Part shown: one piece after another, positions 1 to 9,992 of the stretch | How the letters are laid out: the number at the start of each line of letters is the position of its first letter | Numbering within the stretch: position 1 is the stretch's first letter | Origin: Staphylococcus shinii | Lineage (GTDB): Bacteria > Bacillota > Bacilli > Staphylococcales > Staphylococcaceae | NCBI RefSeq assembly: GCF_017583065.1 | Contig: NZ_JAGEVL010000001.1 | Span: 620,001-684,000, forward strand | Length of the DNA stretch: 64,000 nucleotides | Direction of reading: 5' to 3' | Position numbers and translations under genes: made by a program | The notes under the pieces: generated by a model | Told to the model about the DNA's origin: nothing | What the model saw: only the letters and a program-made list of their open reading frames with translations | The model's database searches: none

Positions 1-81
1 CATTAGAATAAAGCCGCCCTTTAGTAATACAGGGAGAAAAATGATAAGTGCTATGATTGCGGTTAAAGTTCTAACTTTCAT
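1..81 (-). CDS. cdsA: Phosphatidate cytidylyltransferase, N-terminal fragment
   Basis: Only the first 27 codons lie in the window; the gene runs off the left edge. The start ATG is preceded by a GGAG ribosome binding site on the minus strand. The visible N-terminus (MKVRTLTAIIALIIFLPVLL) is a hydrophobic first membrane segment typical of staphylococcal CdsA, which makes CDP-diacylglycerol from phosphatidic acid in the membrane. It begins 17 nt after the uppS stop, the usual uppS-cdsA operon arrangement. The identification rests on the short N-terminus plus synteny. Confidence 0.8.
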   Translation of the reverse strand, partial: MKVRTLTAIIALIIFLPVLLKGGFILM

Positions 82-98
82 ACTAATCTCCTAACTAT

Positions 99-860
99 TT
101 ATAACCCACCAAAGCGACGTTGGCGTGATTGATAAATTTTAATACAATTTATTAATTCTTCCTTATCAAAGTCCGGCCATAATTTTTCGTTGAAAATAAA
201 TTCACTATACGATACTTGCCAGATAAGGAAATTACTAATTCTTTGTTCTCCTGAAGTTCTTATCAAAAGATCTGGGTCAGGATATGCATGAGTCATCAAA
301 TGCTCATCAATCATTTGTTCAGTGATTTCATCACTCGATAAACCTTTAGCAGTTAATTGATCATAGATTTTTTTCACACTGTTTACAATTTCGGCACGTC
401 CACCATAGTTCATAGCAAAGATTAATTTTAAGCCTGTGTTGTCCTTAGTATCTTCTTTCGCTTTAGCTATTGCGTTGAGTGTAGAATTTGGCAAATGTTC
501 CAAAAAGCCAATCGTTTCTACTTTCACATTATTCTCTATCAATTCCGGTAGAAAAGTTTTTAAAAATGTGCCTGGTAAACTCATAATATAATTAACTTCA
601 TTTTCCGGCCTTGACCAATTTTCTGTAGAGAATGCATATAATGTTAAGTATTTTATTCCCAGATCACTAGCTACTTTAGTGATGTTTTTTACGGTTTGTG
701 TACCTTGGTAATGACCTTTAATTCTAGGCAATTTCCTTTGTTTCGCCCAACGACCATTACCATCCATTATGATTGCAACATGTTCAGGTATATTATGTAA
801 ATCCAATTCGAAATCGGATTGGTTAGGCTGATTTTTTTTCTTATTTAACTTTTTAAACAT
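99..860 (-). CDS. uppS: Isoprenyl transferase (undecaprenyl pyrophosphate synthase)
   Basis: This cis-prenyltransferase adds isopentenyl units to farnesyl-PP to make the C55 lipid carrier for peptidoglycan and teichoic acids. The 253-residue protein carries the family hallmark MDGNGRWA (residues 32-39, catalytic Asp33), the YAFSTENWSRP motif, and near the C-terminus the LLIRTSGEQRISNFL and SEFIF motifs. I chose the ATG giving MFKKL because GGAGG lies 7 nt upstream; an upstream in-frame start would add eight residues without a ribosome binding site. The gene is followed by cdsA and separated from frr by a terminator, so uppS-cdsA is probably transcribed apart from frr-pyrH-tsf. Confidence 0.97.
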   Translation of the reverse strand: MFKKLNKKKNQPNQSDFELDLHNIPEHVAIIMDGNGRWAKQRKLPRIKGHYQGTQTVKNITKVASDLGIKYLTLYAFSTENWSRPENEVNYIMSLPGTFLKTFLPELIENNVKVETIGFLEHLPNSTLNAIAKAKEDTKDNTGLKLIFAMNYGGRAEIVNSVKKIYDQLTAKGLSSDEITEQMIDEHLMTHAYPDPDLLIRTSGEQRISNFLIWQVSYSEFIFNEKLWPDFDKEELINCIKIYQSRQRRFGGL

Positions 861-961
861 GGTATTTCCTCCGAGCGTGATCATCTATGTTTATTATAAT
901 AGGTTCTAGATGCAATTATCTACCATTTTATCATACTAGATAGGCGCATTGAATAAACAAA

Positions 962-998
962 TAAAAAAACTGTACCAAAGTCTGATTTGATACAGTTC
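962..998 (-). terminator. Rho-independent terminator after frr
   Basis: Reading the minus strand, an 11-bp stem (ACTGTATCAAA pairing with TTTGGTACAGT, one G-U pair) with a six-base loop is followed by a run of T. It lies about 90 nt beyond the frr stop and ahead of uppS. Confidence 0.85.
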
Positions 999-1089
999 AG
1001 ATAAAATATGATAGACTTCTGTTTTTTGAACCCCGTTGATTAATTGAAACAACAGAATTGAAGCCAAGTCTTATCATTCATTACCATGT

Positions 1090-1644
1090 TTATACTGACA
1101 TAATATCTTGTTCTTTTTCTTCTAACAATTTATCGATTTCTTTAATTGAATCGTCAGTTAGCTTTTGTACATCTGCTGTTTGTGATTTTAAATCATCTTC
1201 AGTGATGTCAGCATTTTTTTGTTGTTTTTTAAGTTCATCATTAGCATCACGACGTACGTTTCTAACAGCCACTTTAGCATCTTCGCCGATTTTCTTAACT
1301 TCTTTAACTAAGTCTTTACGACGCTCTTCTGTTAAAGCAGGCACACTTATACGAATCACTTCGCCATCACTTGAAGGATTAACGCCTAAGTTAGCAGCAT
1401 TAATCGCTTTTTCAATGTTACCTACAGATGATTTATCGTATGGCGCAATTACTAATAAACGCGCTTCTGGTACACTGATGCTTGCAAGTTGTTGTACAGG
1501 TGTCGGTGCACCATAATAGTCAACAGTTACACCATTTAATAAATTTGAGTTAGCTCTACCTGCACTGATATTAGCTAATTCTCTAGAAAGATTATCTACA
1601 GATTTTTGCATTTTTGATTTCGTGTCATTAATAATGTCACTCAT
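1090..1644 (-). CDS. frr: Ribosome recycling factor
   Basis: Frr splits post-termination ribosomes together with EF-G. The 184-residue protein has the family length and the conserved segments [21 protein letters not shown] and PALTEERRK; the long three-helix bundle is rich in charged residues. The start at MSDIIND is preferred over the ATG two codons upstream because AGAGGTG lies 7 nt before it but only 1 nt before the other. It lies 17 nt downstream of pyrH and is probably cotranscribed with it. Confidence 0.97.
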   Translation of the reverse strand: MSDIINDTKSKMQKSVDNLSRELANISAGRANSNLLNGVTVDYYGAPTPVQQLASISVPEARLLVIAPYDKSSVGNIEKAINAANLGVNPSSDGEVIRISVPALTEERRKDLVKEVKKIGEDAKVAVRNVRRDANDELKKQQKNADITEDDLKSQTADVQKLTDDSIKEIDKLLEEKEQDIMSV

Positions 1645-1661
1645 AGTCATACACCTCTAAA

Positions 1662-2384
1662 TTATTTTGTTATTAACGTTCCTATTTTTTCACCCATAAC
1701 AGCACGTTTAATATTGCCTTCTTCTGTTATAGAAAATACATTCAATGGGATATTATTATCCATACAGAATGATGAAGCCGTTGAATCCATGACTTGTAAA
1801 CCTTCTTGTAACATTTGAATATGTGTTAAATGTTCATACTTAATTGCATTTTGATCTACTTTTGGATCAGCAGAGTAAACACCATCAACATTGTTTTTAC
1901 CCATTAAGATAACATCAGCTTCAACTTCAGCCGCACGCAATGCTGCTGTAGTATCAGTAGAGAAATAAGGATTCCCTATACCAGCTGCAAATATTACAAC
2001 ACGTTTCTTCTCTAAATGTCTAATTGCACGACGACGGATATACGGTTCTGCAACTTGTTTCATTTCAATTGAAGTTAAGACACGTGTATCGCACTCTAAT
2101 TGTTCAAGGCTATCTTGTAAAGCTAATGCATTCATAACCGTAGCTAACATACCCATGTAATCAGCAGTACCACGGTCCATGCCTAAATCACTACCAGTTT
2201 TACCTCTCCAAATATTGCCTCCACCAACGATAACAGCAATTTCACAATCCATTTTTGCTACTTCAGCTACTTGTTTTGCAACACTTTTAATAATAATTGG
2301 GTTAATTCCAAACCCGTCGTCACCTGCTAGTGCTTCGCCACTTAATTTTAATACAACACGTTCGTATTTAGAAGTTTGAGCCAT
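1662..2384 (-). CDS. pyrH: Uridylate kinase
   Basis: PyrH phosphorylates UMP to UDP in de novo pyrimidine synthesis and belongs to the amino-acid kinase fold, unlike eukaryotic UMP kinases. The 240-residue protein shows the nucleotide/phosphate loops [10 protein letters not shown] and VGGGNIWRG, then the acceptor region [14 protein letters not shown] and the C-terminal VMDSTA. A longer reading frame upstream would add 22 residues (MEDLLCLLY...), but GAGAGGA sits just before MAQTSKYE, so I take that start. It is downstream of tsf across a 131-nt gap with a long inverted repeat. Confidence 0.97.
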   Translation of the reverse strand: MAQTSKYERVVLKLSGEALAGDDGFGINPIIIKSVAKQVAEVAKMDCEIAVIVGGGNIWRGKTGSDLGMDRGTADYMGMLATVMNALALQDSLEQLECDTRVLTSIEMKQVAEPYIRRRAIRHLEKKRVVIFAAGIGNPYFSTDTTAALRAAEVEADVILMGKNNVDGVYSADPKVDQNAIKYEHLTHIQMLQEGLQVMDSTASSFCMDNNIPLNVFSITEEGNIKRAVMGEKIGTLITK

Positions 2385-2420
2385 TGTCTTATCCTCTCTA
2401 TTGTAAAATATGTAATTATA

Positions 2421-2499
2421 CAAGTAAAGAAGACACAATAGGTCTTCCAATACAAAAGTGAATCTTTCATACGGAGCACAAAAGGTGTCTTCTTTCTTG
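2421..2499 (-). repeat. Long inverted repeat with an alternative fold in the tsf-pyrH gap
   Basis: The arms at 2421-2436 and 2485-2499 are perfect complements over 15 bp (core AAAGAAGACAC / GTGTCTTCTTT) with one bulged base and a 48-nt loop. The loop contains GGTCTTCC (2441-2448), which can instead pair with GAAGAC inside the first arm. No T-run follows on either strand, so it is not a plain terminator. It may be an RNA processing, attenuation or stability element between tsf and pyrH. Confidence 0.55.
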
Positions 2500-2515
2500 T
2501 TCTAACTATGAAAAA

Positions 2516-3394
2516 TTATTTCATTTGTCCTTTAACTTCGTCAGCAAAGTTTTCTTCACGTTTTTCCATACCTTCGCCTACTTCATAACGTACGAAGTCT
2601 ACAAGTTTACCACCTTTAGATTTTAAGAAAGCTTCAACTGTTTGATCAGGATCTTTTACAAAGTTTTGGTCAACCGCACAAATTTCTTGTAAATATTTAC
2701 GTAAACGGCCTTCTACCATTTTTTCAACAATTTTCTCAGGTTTACCTTCATTTAAAGCTTGTTGTTTTAATACTTCTCTTTCGTGATTAATTTCATCTTC
2801 ACTTACTTGTTCTGATGAAACATATTTAGGGTTAATTGCAGCAATGTGCATAGCTACATCTTTAGCAGCTTCTTCGTCAGTTGAACCTTCAACTACCGTT
2901 AATACACCGATGCGTCCGCCCATGTGTAAGTAAGCACCAAATGAATCGTTATCAGTTTTTGTTCTGATAGCAAAACGACGGATACTTAATTTTTCACCGA
3001 TTGTAGAAATCGCTTCTTTAACACGTTGGTCAACTGATTTACCATCTGATAATTCAGTTTCTAATAAAGCTTCTACTGATTCAGCTTTTGTATCCAATAC
3101 TTGGATAGCAATTTCTTTCACTAATTGTTGGAATCCTTCGTTACGAGCTACGAAGTCAGTTTCTGAATTAATTTCTACAATTGCTGCTTCGTTCCCTCTT
3201 GCTTCAACGTGTACTAAACCTTCTGCCGCAATACGGTCAGATTTTTTAGCAGCTTTAGCAATACCTTTTTCACGTAAGAAGTCTACTGCTTTATCGATGT
3301 CACCATCAGTTTCTGTTAACGCTTTTTTACAATCCATCATGCCAGCGCCAGTTTTTTCACGTAATTCTTTTACAAGTTTAGCTGAAATTGCCAT
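2516..3394 (-). CDS. tsf: Translation elongation factor Ts
   Basis: EF-Ts is the nucleotide exchange factor of EF-Tu. The 292-residue protein has the N-terminal UBA-like domain (residues 1-45, including [15 protein letters not shown]), the TDFVARN signature at 79-85 that contacts EF-Tu, and the GGRIGVLV-type core repeat ([12 protein letters not shown]). The start MAISAKLV is chosen because GGAGG lies about 8 nt upstream; the longer frame begins inside that site. It follows rpsB, as is usual in bacteria. Confidence 0.97.
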   Translation of the reverse strand: MAISAKLVKELREKTGAGMMDCKKALTETDGDIDKAVDFLREKGIAKAAKKSDRIAAEGLVHVEARGNEAAIVEINSETDFVARNEGFQQLVKEIAIQVLDTKAESVEALLETELSDGKSVDQRVKEAISTIGEKLSIRRFAIRTKTDNDSFGAYLHMGGRIGVLTVVEGSTDEEAAKDVAMHIAAINPKYVSSEQVSEDEINHEREVLKQQALNEGKPEKIVEKMVEGRLRKYLQEICAVDQNFVKDPDQTVEAFLKSKGGKLVDFVRYEVGEGMEKREENFADEVKGQMK

Positions 3395-3487
3395 TTCATA
3401 TTCCTCCATTATTTAATGAATTTTATTGTATTTATTTTAAAAAAAGGTGATAAGCTTAAATATCTTATCACCCATTTTACATTATTC

Positions 3488-4276
3488 TTAGTTTGATTCA
3501 ACAGAAGTGTTTTCTTCAGTTGTTTCTGCTTCAGTAGCTTCAGTTGATTCGTTTAAATCAATGTTTTGTTCAGCTGCTACTTCTTCATTTGATACACCTT
3601 GTTGACCTTCTAAGATTGCATCTGCCATTTTACCAGTTAATAGTTTAACTGCACGGATAGCATCATCGTTTGCAGGGATAACGTAATCAATTTCATCTGG
3701 ATCACAGTTAGTGTCTACAATACCAACGATTGGGATGTGTAATTTACGTGCTTCAGCGATTGCGTTGCGCTCTTTACGAGGGTCAACTACAAATAATGCT
3801 TGAGGCATAGATTTCATATCACGAATTCCGCCTAAGAATTTAATTAAACGGTCATATTCTTTTTTAAGTTCTACAACTTCTTTTTTAGGTAATACTTCGA
3901 ATAAGCCATCTTCTTCCATTTTTTCAATTTCAGAGATACGTTTGATACGTTTAGAAATTGTTTTATAGTTAGTCAAGATGCCGCCTAACCATCTTTGGTT
4001 TACGTAATATTGACCAGCACGTTCTGCTTCAGATTTAACTGAATCTTGTGCTTGTTTTTTAGTACCAACAAATAAAACTTTTCCGCCATCTTCTGATACT
4101 TGTTTAATGAAGTTATAAGCTTCTTCTACTTTTTTCACTGTTTTTTGTAAATCGATAATGTAAATACCGTTTCTTTCAGTGAAGATATATCTTTTCATTT
4201 TTGGGTTCCAACGGCGTGTTTGGTGACCGAAGTGAACACCTGCTTCTAGCAATTGTTTCATTGAAATTACTGCCAT
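3488..4276 (-). CDS. rpsB: 30S ribosomal protein S2
   Basis: S2 binds late to the 30S subunit near the S1 site. The 262-residue protein begins with the family motif [22 protein letters not shown] and contains [10 protein letters not shown] and [23 protein letters not shown]. The last 40 residues are an acidic, Glu/Thr-rich tail, slightly longer than usual. The start ATG follows AGGAGG. It heads rpsB-tsf and has its own upstream leader and promoter region. Confidence 0.98.
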   Translation of the reverse strand: MAVISMKQLLEAGVHFGHQTRRWNPKMKRYIFTERNGIYIIDLQKTVKKVEEAYNFIKQVSEDGGKVLFVGTKKQAQDSVKSEAERAGQYYVNQRWLGGILTNYKTISKRIKRISEIEKMEEDGLFEVLPKKEVVELKKEYDRLIKFLGGIRDMKSMPQALFVVDPRKERNAIAEARKLHIPIVGIVDTNCDPDEIDYVIPANDDAIRAVKLLTGKMADAILEGQQGVSNEEVAAEQNIDLNESTEATEAETTEENTSVESN

Positions 4277-4639
4277 AATAAAATTCCTCCTATTGGTTTT
4301 CTACCTCCATAAAAAGCTCATATAAACACAACATTTAGTATGTCGCACCCTTTATACTTTCACTTTTTATGTGCGTATTGGCTTCATAGCCGTCAATAAA
4401 TATAACATATACATTACTATAAATCAATACTTTCAAACTACTATTTTAAACATTTAAGAGGCTCAAACATCATGATCTGTTTCAGCCTCTTAATTAGTAT
4501 TGTAAATGTTTGATTGTATTTAAATAGTGCTATAAAAACACATTATTCCTTCATGATTAGCTTTAATGATTTGCACAAACCTTTAGGTTATAAAATCAAA
4601 ATATTTAAATTTGTTTTATATATTTATTACTAATATAAA
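4277..4639 (-). promoter_or_regulatory. rpsB promoter and leader region; hairpin in the codY-rpsB gap
   Basis: This 363-nt gap holds two overlapping minus-strand promoter candidates: TTGATT (4422-4427), 17 nt, TATATT (4399-4404); and TTGAAA (4431-4436), 17 nt, TGTATA (4408-4413). Either gives a leader of roughly 110-120 nt before rpsB, including a small GGCTATGAAGCC hairpin. S2 leaders are often autoregulatory, but I cannot assign this one to a known class. A strong hairpin (AAGAGGCT paired with AGCCTCTT, 4455-4491) lies upstream and lacks a T-run; it may end codY transcripts. Confidence 0.5.
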
Positions 4640-5413
4640 TTATTTAATACGGTCTAATTCATCCAAGAATTTTTCTTTTTTAACTTTGATGAAAGTACCT
4701 TTCATTCCTAGTGAACGTGATTCTATTACGCCAGCACTTTCAAGTTTACGTAGTGCATTAACAATCACTGAACGTGTAATACCAACTCGATCTGCCACTT
4801 TAGAAGCGATTAAAAGACCTTCTTTGCCGCCTAATTCTTCAAAAATGTGTTCAATCGCTTCGCTTTCTGAATATGATAGTGAATTGATTGCCATGCTTAT
4901 CGCAGCTTTATCTCTAGCTTCTTTTTCTACTTCGTTGTGTTTTTCACGTAAAATTTCCATACCGATGACTGTAGCTGCATATTCGCCTAAAACTAGATCG
5001 TTTTCTGAGAAATCGTCAGTTACACGTCCAAGTACTAACGTACCTAGTCTTTCGCCACCGCCTAAAATTGGAAAAATTGTTGTTTTGCTATCGCCAAATA
5101 AATCTTTGTTTTCTGGCGGGAATACAGTTAACACATTATCAATGTCGATATTAGATTGTGTTTCTTTAACATCCATCAACTGATCTGTATATTCTACAGG
5201 GATATGTCTACTTTCTAACATTTGGATAATACGTTCATTTTTTAACAGCTCGTTTAAACTTGATCCTAAAATTTTACCTTTTCTTGAAACTATAAATACA
5301 TTAGTAACCGTTACACTACTTATCGTTTGTGCTACATCTTTAAAATCTACAGCAATACCTTTATGTTTTTGTAAAAGCGTATTTAATTCTCTAGTTTTCG
5401 ATAATAAGCTCAT
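4640..5413 (-). CDS. codY: GTP-sensing global transcriptional repressor CodY
   Basis: CodY represses amino acid synthesis, transport and, in staphylococci, virulence genes when GTP and branched-chain amino acids are plentiful. The 257-residue protein has the N-terminal GAF ligand-binding domain (about 1-155) and the C-terminal winged helix with the recognition segment [21 protein letters not shown]. The ATG follows AAGGAG. It is the last gene of xerC-hslV-hslU-codY, the conserved arrangement in Bacillus and Staphylococcus. Confidence 0.98.
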   Translation of the reverse strand: MSLLSKTRELNTLLQKHKGIAVDFKDVAQTISSVTVTNVFIVSRKGKILGSSLNELLKNERIIQMLESRHIPVEYTDQLMDVKETQSNIDIDNVLTVFPPENKDLFGDSKTTIFPILGGGERLGTLVLGRVTDDFSENDLVLGEYAATVIGMEILREKHNEVEKEARDKAAISMAINSLSYSESEAIEHIFEELGGKEGLLIASKVADRVGITRSVIVNALRKLESAGVIESRSLGMKGTFIKVKKEKFLDELDRIK

Positions 5414-5436
5414 ATTCCTTCTCCTTTTTATTTATA

Positions 5437-6846
5437 TTATAAAATAAATGCACTTAAATCTTTATTTGTTGAAATTGTTTTCAACTTATCGTCTACGTAT
5501 TGTGGTGTAATATCTACCACTGCATTAGGCATACTTGGTGCTTCAAAAGATAAATCTTCCAACATTTTTTCAAGTATTGTATGCAATCGACGTGCACCAA
5601 TGTTATCAGTATCTTGATTTACCTGGAATGCTATCTCTGCTAATCGTTTAATTGCATCATCAGTAAAGTTGACTGTTACTTGCTCAGTTTGAAGTAACGC
5701 TTCATATTGTTTGATAAGTGATAATTTAGGTTCAGTCAAGATTCTAACGAAATCTCCCACTGATAAACTTTCTAATTCAACACGAATTGGAAAACGACCT
5801 TGTAACTCTGGAATTAAATCACTTGGTTTAGACACGTGGAATGCTCCTGCACCAATAAATAGCATATGTTCAGTATTAACAGTACCATACTTCGTTTGAA
5901 CCATGCTACCTTCAAGAATTGGTAAAATATCTCTTTGTACACCTTGTCGTGAAACGTCTTGACCTGAACTTTGATTATTTGTGGCTACTTTATCAATTTC
6001 ATCGATAAAGATAATACCCATTTGTTCCGCTAATTCAATCGCTTCTTGATTTGCTGTTTCTTGATCGATTAACTCGTCGGCAAATTCATCTGTCAAAATC
6101 TTGCGCGCCGTTTTAACAGGCACTTCTCGTTCAACTTTTTTCTTAGGCATTAATTGATTCATCATATCTTGCATTTGTTGATTTTGATTCGTACCTAACA
6201 TACCCATTGCAGCAGGGTCTTGCTCAACCTTCAATCTAACTTTTTCTTCTTCTAACTTACCGTCCAGTAATTGCTGTTTAATTTCTGAACGCTTTGTTTT
6301 AACTTCTTCAGTAGGTGCTTCTTCCTCTTCGTCATTATTTTGACCGAAATTAGGCATCGAACCTCCAAAAAGTGACTCTAATGGGTTGTTATTATTATTT
6401 GTCGTTGCCTTTTTCTTCATGCTAGGCACTAATAATTTAACTAACTTTTCATTGGCTTTATTTTGCGCTTCATCATGTACTAATGTTTTTTTCTGCTCTT
6501 TTACTAATCTGACCGCAATATCGACGAGGTCACGTACCATACTTTCTACATCTCGACCTACATAACCAACTTCCGTAAACTTCGTAGCTTCTACTTTAAT
6601 AAATGGCGCACCTACTACTTTTGCCATGCGTCTAGCGATTTCCGTTTTACCAACACCTGTTGGTCCAATCATCAATATATTTTTCGGAGCGACCTCTTGT
6701 TTTTCTTCTTCAGTCAAAAGACTTCTTCTATATCGATTTCTTAAAGCTATCGCAACTTTACGTTTTGCATCATCTTGTCCGACTATATATTCATTAAGTT
6801 TTGTAACAATATCTTTAGGTGTTAATTTAATACCATTCGTCTCCAT
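5437..6846 (-). CDS. hslU: ATP-dependent protease ATPase subunit HslU (ClpY)
   Basis: HslU is the AAA+ unfoldase that feeds HslV. The 469-residue protein has Walker [10 protein letters not shown] near residue 60, the [10 protein letters not shown] pore motif, a variable Gln/Asn- and Glu-rich insertion (I domain, roughly 140-240), Walker [10 protein letters not shown], the sensor/arginine region RFPIRVEL, and the C-terminal [10 protein letters not shown] tail that docks into HslV. I start at METNGIK because CGGAGG precedes it; the ATG nine codons upstream overlaps that site. Confidence 0.97.
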   Translation of the reverse strand: METNGIKLTPKDIVTKLNEYIVGQDDAKRKVAIALRNRYRRSLLTEEEKQEVAPKNILMIGPTGVGKTEIARRMAKVVGAPFIKVEATKFTEVGYVGRDVESMVRDLVDIAVRLVKEQKKTLVHDEAQNKANEKLVKLLVPSMKKKATTNNNNNPLESLFGGSMPNFGQNNDEEEEAPTEEVKTKRSEIKQQLLDGKLEEEKVRLKVEQDPAAMGMLGTNQNQQMQDMMNQLMPKKKVEREVPVKTARKILTDEFADELIDQETANQEAIELAEQMGIIFIDEIDKVATNNQSSGQDVSRQGVQRDILPILEGSMVQTKYGTVNTEHMLFIGAGAFHVSKPSDLIPELQGRFPIRVELESLSVGDFVRILTEPKLSLIKQYEALLQTEQVTVNFTDDAIKRLAEIAFQVNQDTDNIGARRLHTILEKMLEDLSFEAPSMPNAVVDITPQYVDDKLKTISTNKDLSAFIL

Positions 6847-6987
6847 TAGACAAGTTACCTCCGTTATAATCATTTTTTATCTCTGAAACATATTAATAGC
6901 TAATTATGGAAAATTTTCACTATTTCAACTATATCTTAATCTTAAACAATTTTACATTGCAAACAATTAAATTTCCATTTTTATTAT

Positions 6988-7530
6988 TTACAATTCTTCT
7001 ACGATGATTTGATCATTTGTAAATACACAAATATCTGAAGCAACTTTTAAACTTTCATACGCCATTTCACTCGCTGTTAAATGGGTTGCGTTACTCTTTA
7101 ATGCCCTACCTGCACTTAATGCGTAGTTACCGCCAGAGCCTATAGCGATTAAATTATCATCTGGAGCAATAACTTCACCAGTACCACTAACTACAAGTAT
7201 TGAAGTTTCATCCATAACTATAAGCATAGCTTCTAATTGTCTAAGTTGTTTATCTCCACGCCATTCTTGAGCCAATTCTACCGCAGCTCTTTCCAAGTTA
7301 CCGCTAAATTGTTGTAATTTTGTTTCAAATTTTTCAAATAAAGTGAAGGCATCAGCTACACTTCCGGCAAAACCTGCCAAAACTTTATCATTATACAAAC
7401 GTCTTACTTTTCTAGCTGTTTGCTTCATAATAACTTGCTCGCCAAGTGTAACTTGACCATCACCAGCCATTGCTGAATGACCATTATGCTGAACTGCAAA
7501 AATAGTTGTTGCATGGATTGATGTACTCAT
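6988..7530 (-). CDS. hslV: ATP-dependent protease proteolytic subunit HslV (ClpQ)
   Basis: HslV is the proteasome-like peptidase of the HslUV complex. The 180-residue protein carries [12 protein letters not shown] at the N-terminus, GDGQVTLG and the RKVRRLY helix, and [14 protein letters not shown] near the C-terminus. The classic Thr nucleophile would be Thr8 after removal of a short propeptide. In Bacillus the homologue is reported to use the N-terminal Ser, and Ser2 is present here as well. The gap of 141 nt to hslU is larger than the 3-nt gap to xerC. Confidence 0.96.
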   Translation of the reverse strand: MSTSIHATTIFAVQHNGHSAMAGDGQVTLGEQVIMKQTARKVRRLYNDKVLAGFAGSVADAFTLFEKFETKLQQFSGNLERAAVELAQEWRGDKQLRQLEAMLIVMDETSILVVSGTGEVIAPDDNLIAIGSGGNYALSAGRALKSNATHLTASEMAYESLKVASDICVFTNDQIIVEEL

Positions 7531-7533
7531 AAA

Positions 7534-8424
7534 CTAATTCTCCTTTTTTGCACGTGGATGTGCATTTAAATAAACTTTTCTTAATTGTTCATTTGTCACG
7601 TGTGTATATCTCCCTGTTGTAGACAAGTTAACATGCCCTAATAAAGACTGCACTGTTCGTAAATCAGCGCCTTGATTTAACATGTGCGTTGCAAACGTGT
7701 GCCTTAGTTTGTGAGGATGAATTTCAGTCACGCCTGCGGTACGTTTTACAACATCATTTAGTACATAACGTACGCCACGTTCTGTAATGGGTTCTCCGTT
7801 CATATTGACTAATAAATACGTATGGTCACTATTTGTTTTAGGTTTGAATTGTATTAAGTAACGTTCAATACTTTGCTTGCAAAATTCACCAAAAGGTATA
7901 AAACGTTCTTTACCACCTTTACCCAATACTTTGACTCCTGGTGCATACATATCTACATCTTGTTCTTTTATATTAACCAATTCAGAAACCCTAATTCCAG
8001 TTGCATAAAGTAATTCTAAGATCACTCTGTCTCTCAAACCTTTCTTAGTATCACTTTCAACAGTATCAAATAAGGCTTTCATTTCCTCTTCATAAAAAAA
8101 GTGAGGTAAATATTGTTCTTTCTTGGGATGTACTAATTGTACGAATGGGTTAACTACTTGTTCATCTTGTGTCATCCAGTATTCGTAAAAACTTCTCAGC
8201 GTAGAAATTTTACGAGAAACTGAGGTTCTTTTCAAGTTTTTTGAATATAAGTAACTTAAATAGTTTCTAGCATCTTTATATTCAAATGTAGCTAATAACA
8301 AATGTTCCTGTGATAAGAAATCATTAAATTGTTCTAAATCATCGTGGTATGATTTCAATGTATGCTCTGAAAATTGTTTCTCCACTTTCAACATATATAA
8401 ATATGCTTGTTGGATTTTTTCCAT
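7534..8424 (-). CDS. xerC: Site-specific tyrosine recombinase XerC
   Basis: XerC acts with XerD at dif to resolve chromosome dimers. The 296-residue protein has an N-terminal SAM-like core-binding domain (about 1-85) and a C-terminal catalytic domain with [11 protein letters not shown] (Arg), [14 protein letters not shown] (His, Arg), [15 protein letters not shown] (His, Tyr nucleophile). The start MEKIQQAY follows GGAGGGG; the longer frame adds 11 residues that include this site. This is the housekeeping Xer protein, not a mobile-element integrase, as shown by its place upstream of hslV. Confidence 0.95.
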   Translation of the reverse strand: MEKIQQAYLYMLKVEKQFSEHTLKSYHDDLEQFNDFLSQEHLLLATFEYKDARNYLSYLYSKNLKRTSVSRKISTLRSFYEYWMTQDEQVVNPFVQLVHPKKEQYLPHFFYEEEMKALFDTVESDTKKGLRDRVILELLYATGIRVSELVNIKEQDVDMYAPGVKVLGKGGKERFIPFGEFCKQSIERYLIQFKPKTNSDHTYLLVNMNGEPITERGVRYVLNDVVKRTAGVTEIHPHKLRHTFATHMLNQGADLRTVQSLLGHVNLSTTGRYTHVTNEQLRKVYLNAHPRAKKEN

Positions 8425-8542
8425 TAAAAACCCCTCCATCAATATGAATTGTAGCATATTGAAAGAGGAGTCTGCGAAAAAAAACTATTAAATTGAGTAA
8501 AACTTTCAAAATTTTCGGAGTTGTTTGTTAAATGCGATATTT

Positions 8543-9850
8543 TTAAAGTGTTTTTTTATAGTTATCTAAGTAGTCTAATGCACGGTTTGCTAATGTTTCA
8601 TAACGTAATTTTTTATCTTTAATTCTATTTTCTAAAGTAGGTAAAAGTCCAAAATTAGCATTCATCGGTTGGAAGTTCTTTTCATTTTTAGCATGTGAAA
8701 TATAATATGCCATACTTCCAATCATTGTTTCTCTCGGGAAAATGACCTCACCTTTATTTTGTATTTTATGTGCAACATTTATGCCGGCTACAAGACCACT
8801 CGCAGCGCTTTCTACATAACCTTCTACACCTGTCATTTGACCTGCAAAGTATAGTTCTTCTCTTCCCTTTAGTTCATACGTTTCTGTTAAAACATCAGGG
8901 GAATTAATAAAGGTATTACGATGCATCACGCCATATCTTACAATTTCAACATTCTCTAAGCCAGGTATAAGACGAATAACTTCTTTTTGTGCGCCCCATT
9001 TTAAATGTGTTTGGAATCCTACAATGTTATATAATGTGCCTGCCGCATCATCTTGACGCAATTGAACCACAGCATATGGTCTTTTTCCGGTCTTAGGGTC
9101 TTCAAGCCCTACTGGCTTCATTGGCCCAAATAGTAAAGTCTTTCTACCGCGCTCCGCCATAACTTCAAACGGCATACAACCTTCAAAGTATTTTTCTTTT
9201 TCAAATTCATTGACTGGAGCAACTTCTGCTTCCATTAAAGCATCATAAAATGTATTAAACTCTTCTTCAGTCATAGGACAATTTAAATAGGCTGCTTCAC
9301 CTTTGTCATAACGTGATTTTAGATACGCTTTGTCTAAATCTATACTATCTTTTTCAACGATAGGCGCCGCTGCATCATAAAAATATAATTGATCTTTACC
9401 AGTAGCTTCGACAATTTCATTTGCCAATTTATCTGTTGTTAAAGGTCCAGTAGCAATAATAGTATACCCTTCTGGAATGCTATTAATTTCTTCATTTAAT
9501 ACTGTTATATTTGGATGTTCTTTTAATGTTTCAGTAACATAACCTGCAAAATCATGACGATCAACCGCTAAAGCACCTCCTGCTGGTACTCTTGCTTTAT
9601 CTGCAGCACGAATAATCAATGAATCCAAATGTCTCATTTCTTCTTTAAGTACACCTACTGCATTTGTTAACGCATTACCTCTTAATGAGTTAGAACACAC
9701 TAATTCAGCAAACTTATCGGTGTGATGTGCAGGCGTTTGCTTAACTGGTCTCATCTCAATAAGATTGACTTTTATACCTCGTTGTGCCAATTGATATGCA
9801 GCTTCTGAACCAGCAAGCCCAGCACCTACGACGTTTACTACTTGAGTCAT
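8543..9850 (-). CDS. trmFO: Methylenetetrahydrofolate-tRNA-(uracil-5)-methyltransferase TrmFO
   Basis: TrmFO is the folate- and FAD-dependent enzyme making m5U54 in tRNA, formerly called Gid. The 435-residue protein has the N-terminal dinucleotide-binding loop [12 protein letters not shown], the [10 protein letters not shown] motif with a conserved Cys, and [17 protein letters not shown] near the C-terminus. The ATG follows GGAGG. It sits between topA and xerC, as in other staphylococci. Confidence 0.97.
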   Translation of the reverse strand: MTQVVNVVGAGLAGSEAAYQLAQRGIKVNLIEMRPVKQTPAHHTDKFAELVCSNSLRGNALTNAVGVLKEEMRHLDSLIIRAADKARVPAGGALAVDRHDFAGYVTETLKEHPNITVLNEEINSIPEGYTIIATGPLTTDKLANEIVEATGKDQLYFYDAAAPIVEKDSIDLDKAYLKSRYDKGEAAYLNCPMTEEEFNTFYDALMEAEVAPVNEFEKEKYFEGCMPFEVMAERGRKTLLFGPMKPVGLEDPKTGKRPYAVVQLRQDDAAGTLYNIVGFQTHLKWGAQKEVIRLIPGLENVEIVRYGVMHRNTFINSPDVLTETYELKGREELYFAGQMTGVEGYVESAASGLVAGINVAHKIQNKGEVIFPRETMIGSMAYYISHAKNEKNFQPMNANFGLLPTLENRIKDKKLRYETLANRALDYLDNYKKTL

Positions 9851-9992
9851 TTATTTACCTCCTACTTATAAAATAGCAACTTAGACATTCTATCATATTT
9901 ATAAATATATCCTCTAAATTATAAATATATGTCGTAAGTTGCTACTATCGTTCATATATAATTATTTAAAACAACAAGCGATATTTCATTAT

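Noticed and set aside
7534-8424. xerC considered as a mobile-element integrase
   Set aside because: Its conserved place upstream of hslV and full-length match to XerC show it is the housekeeping recombinase.
8500-8530. CodY-like box (aattttcggagtt) upstream of xerC
   Set aside because: Too many mismatches to the AATTTTCWGAAAATT consensus.
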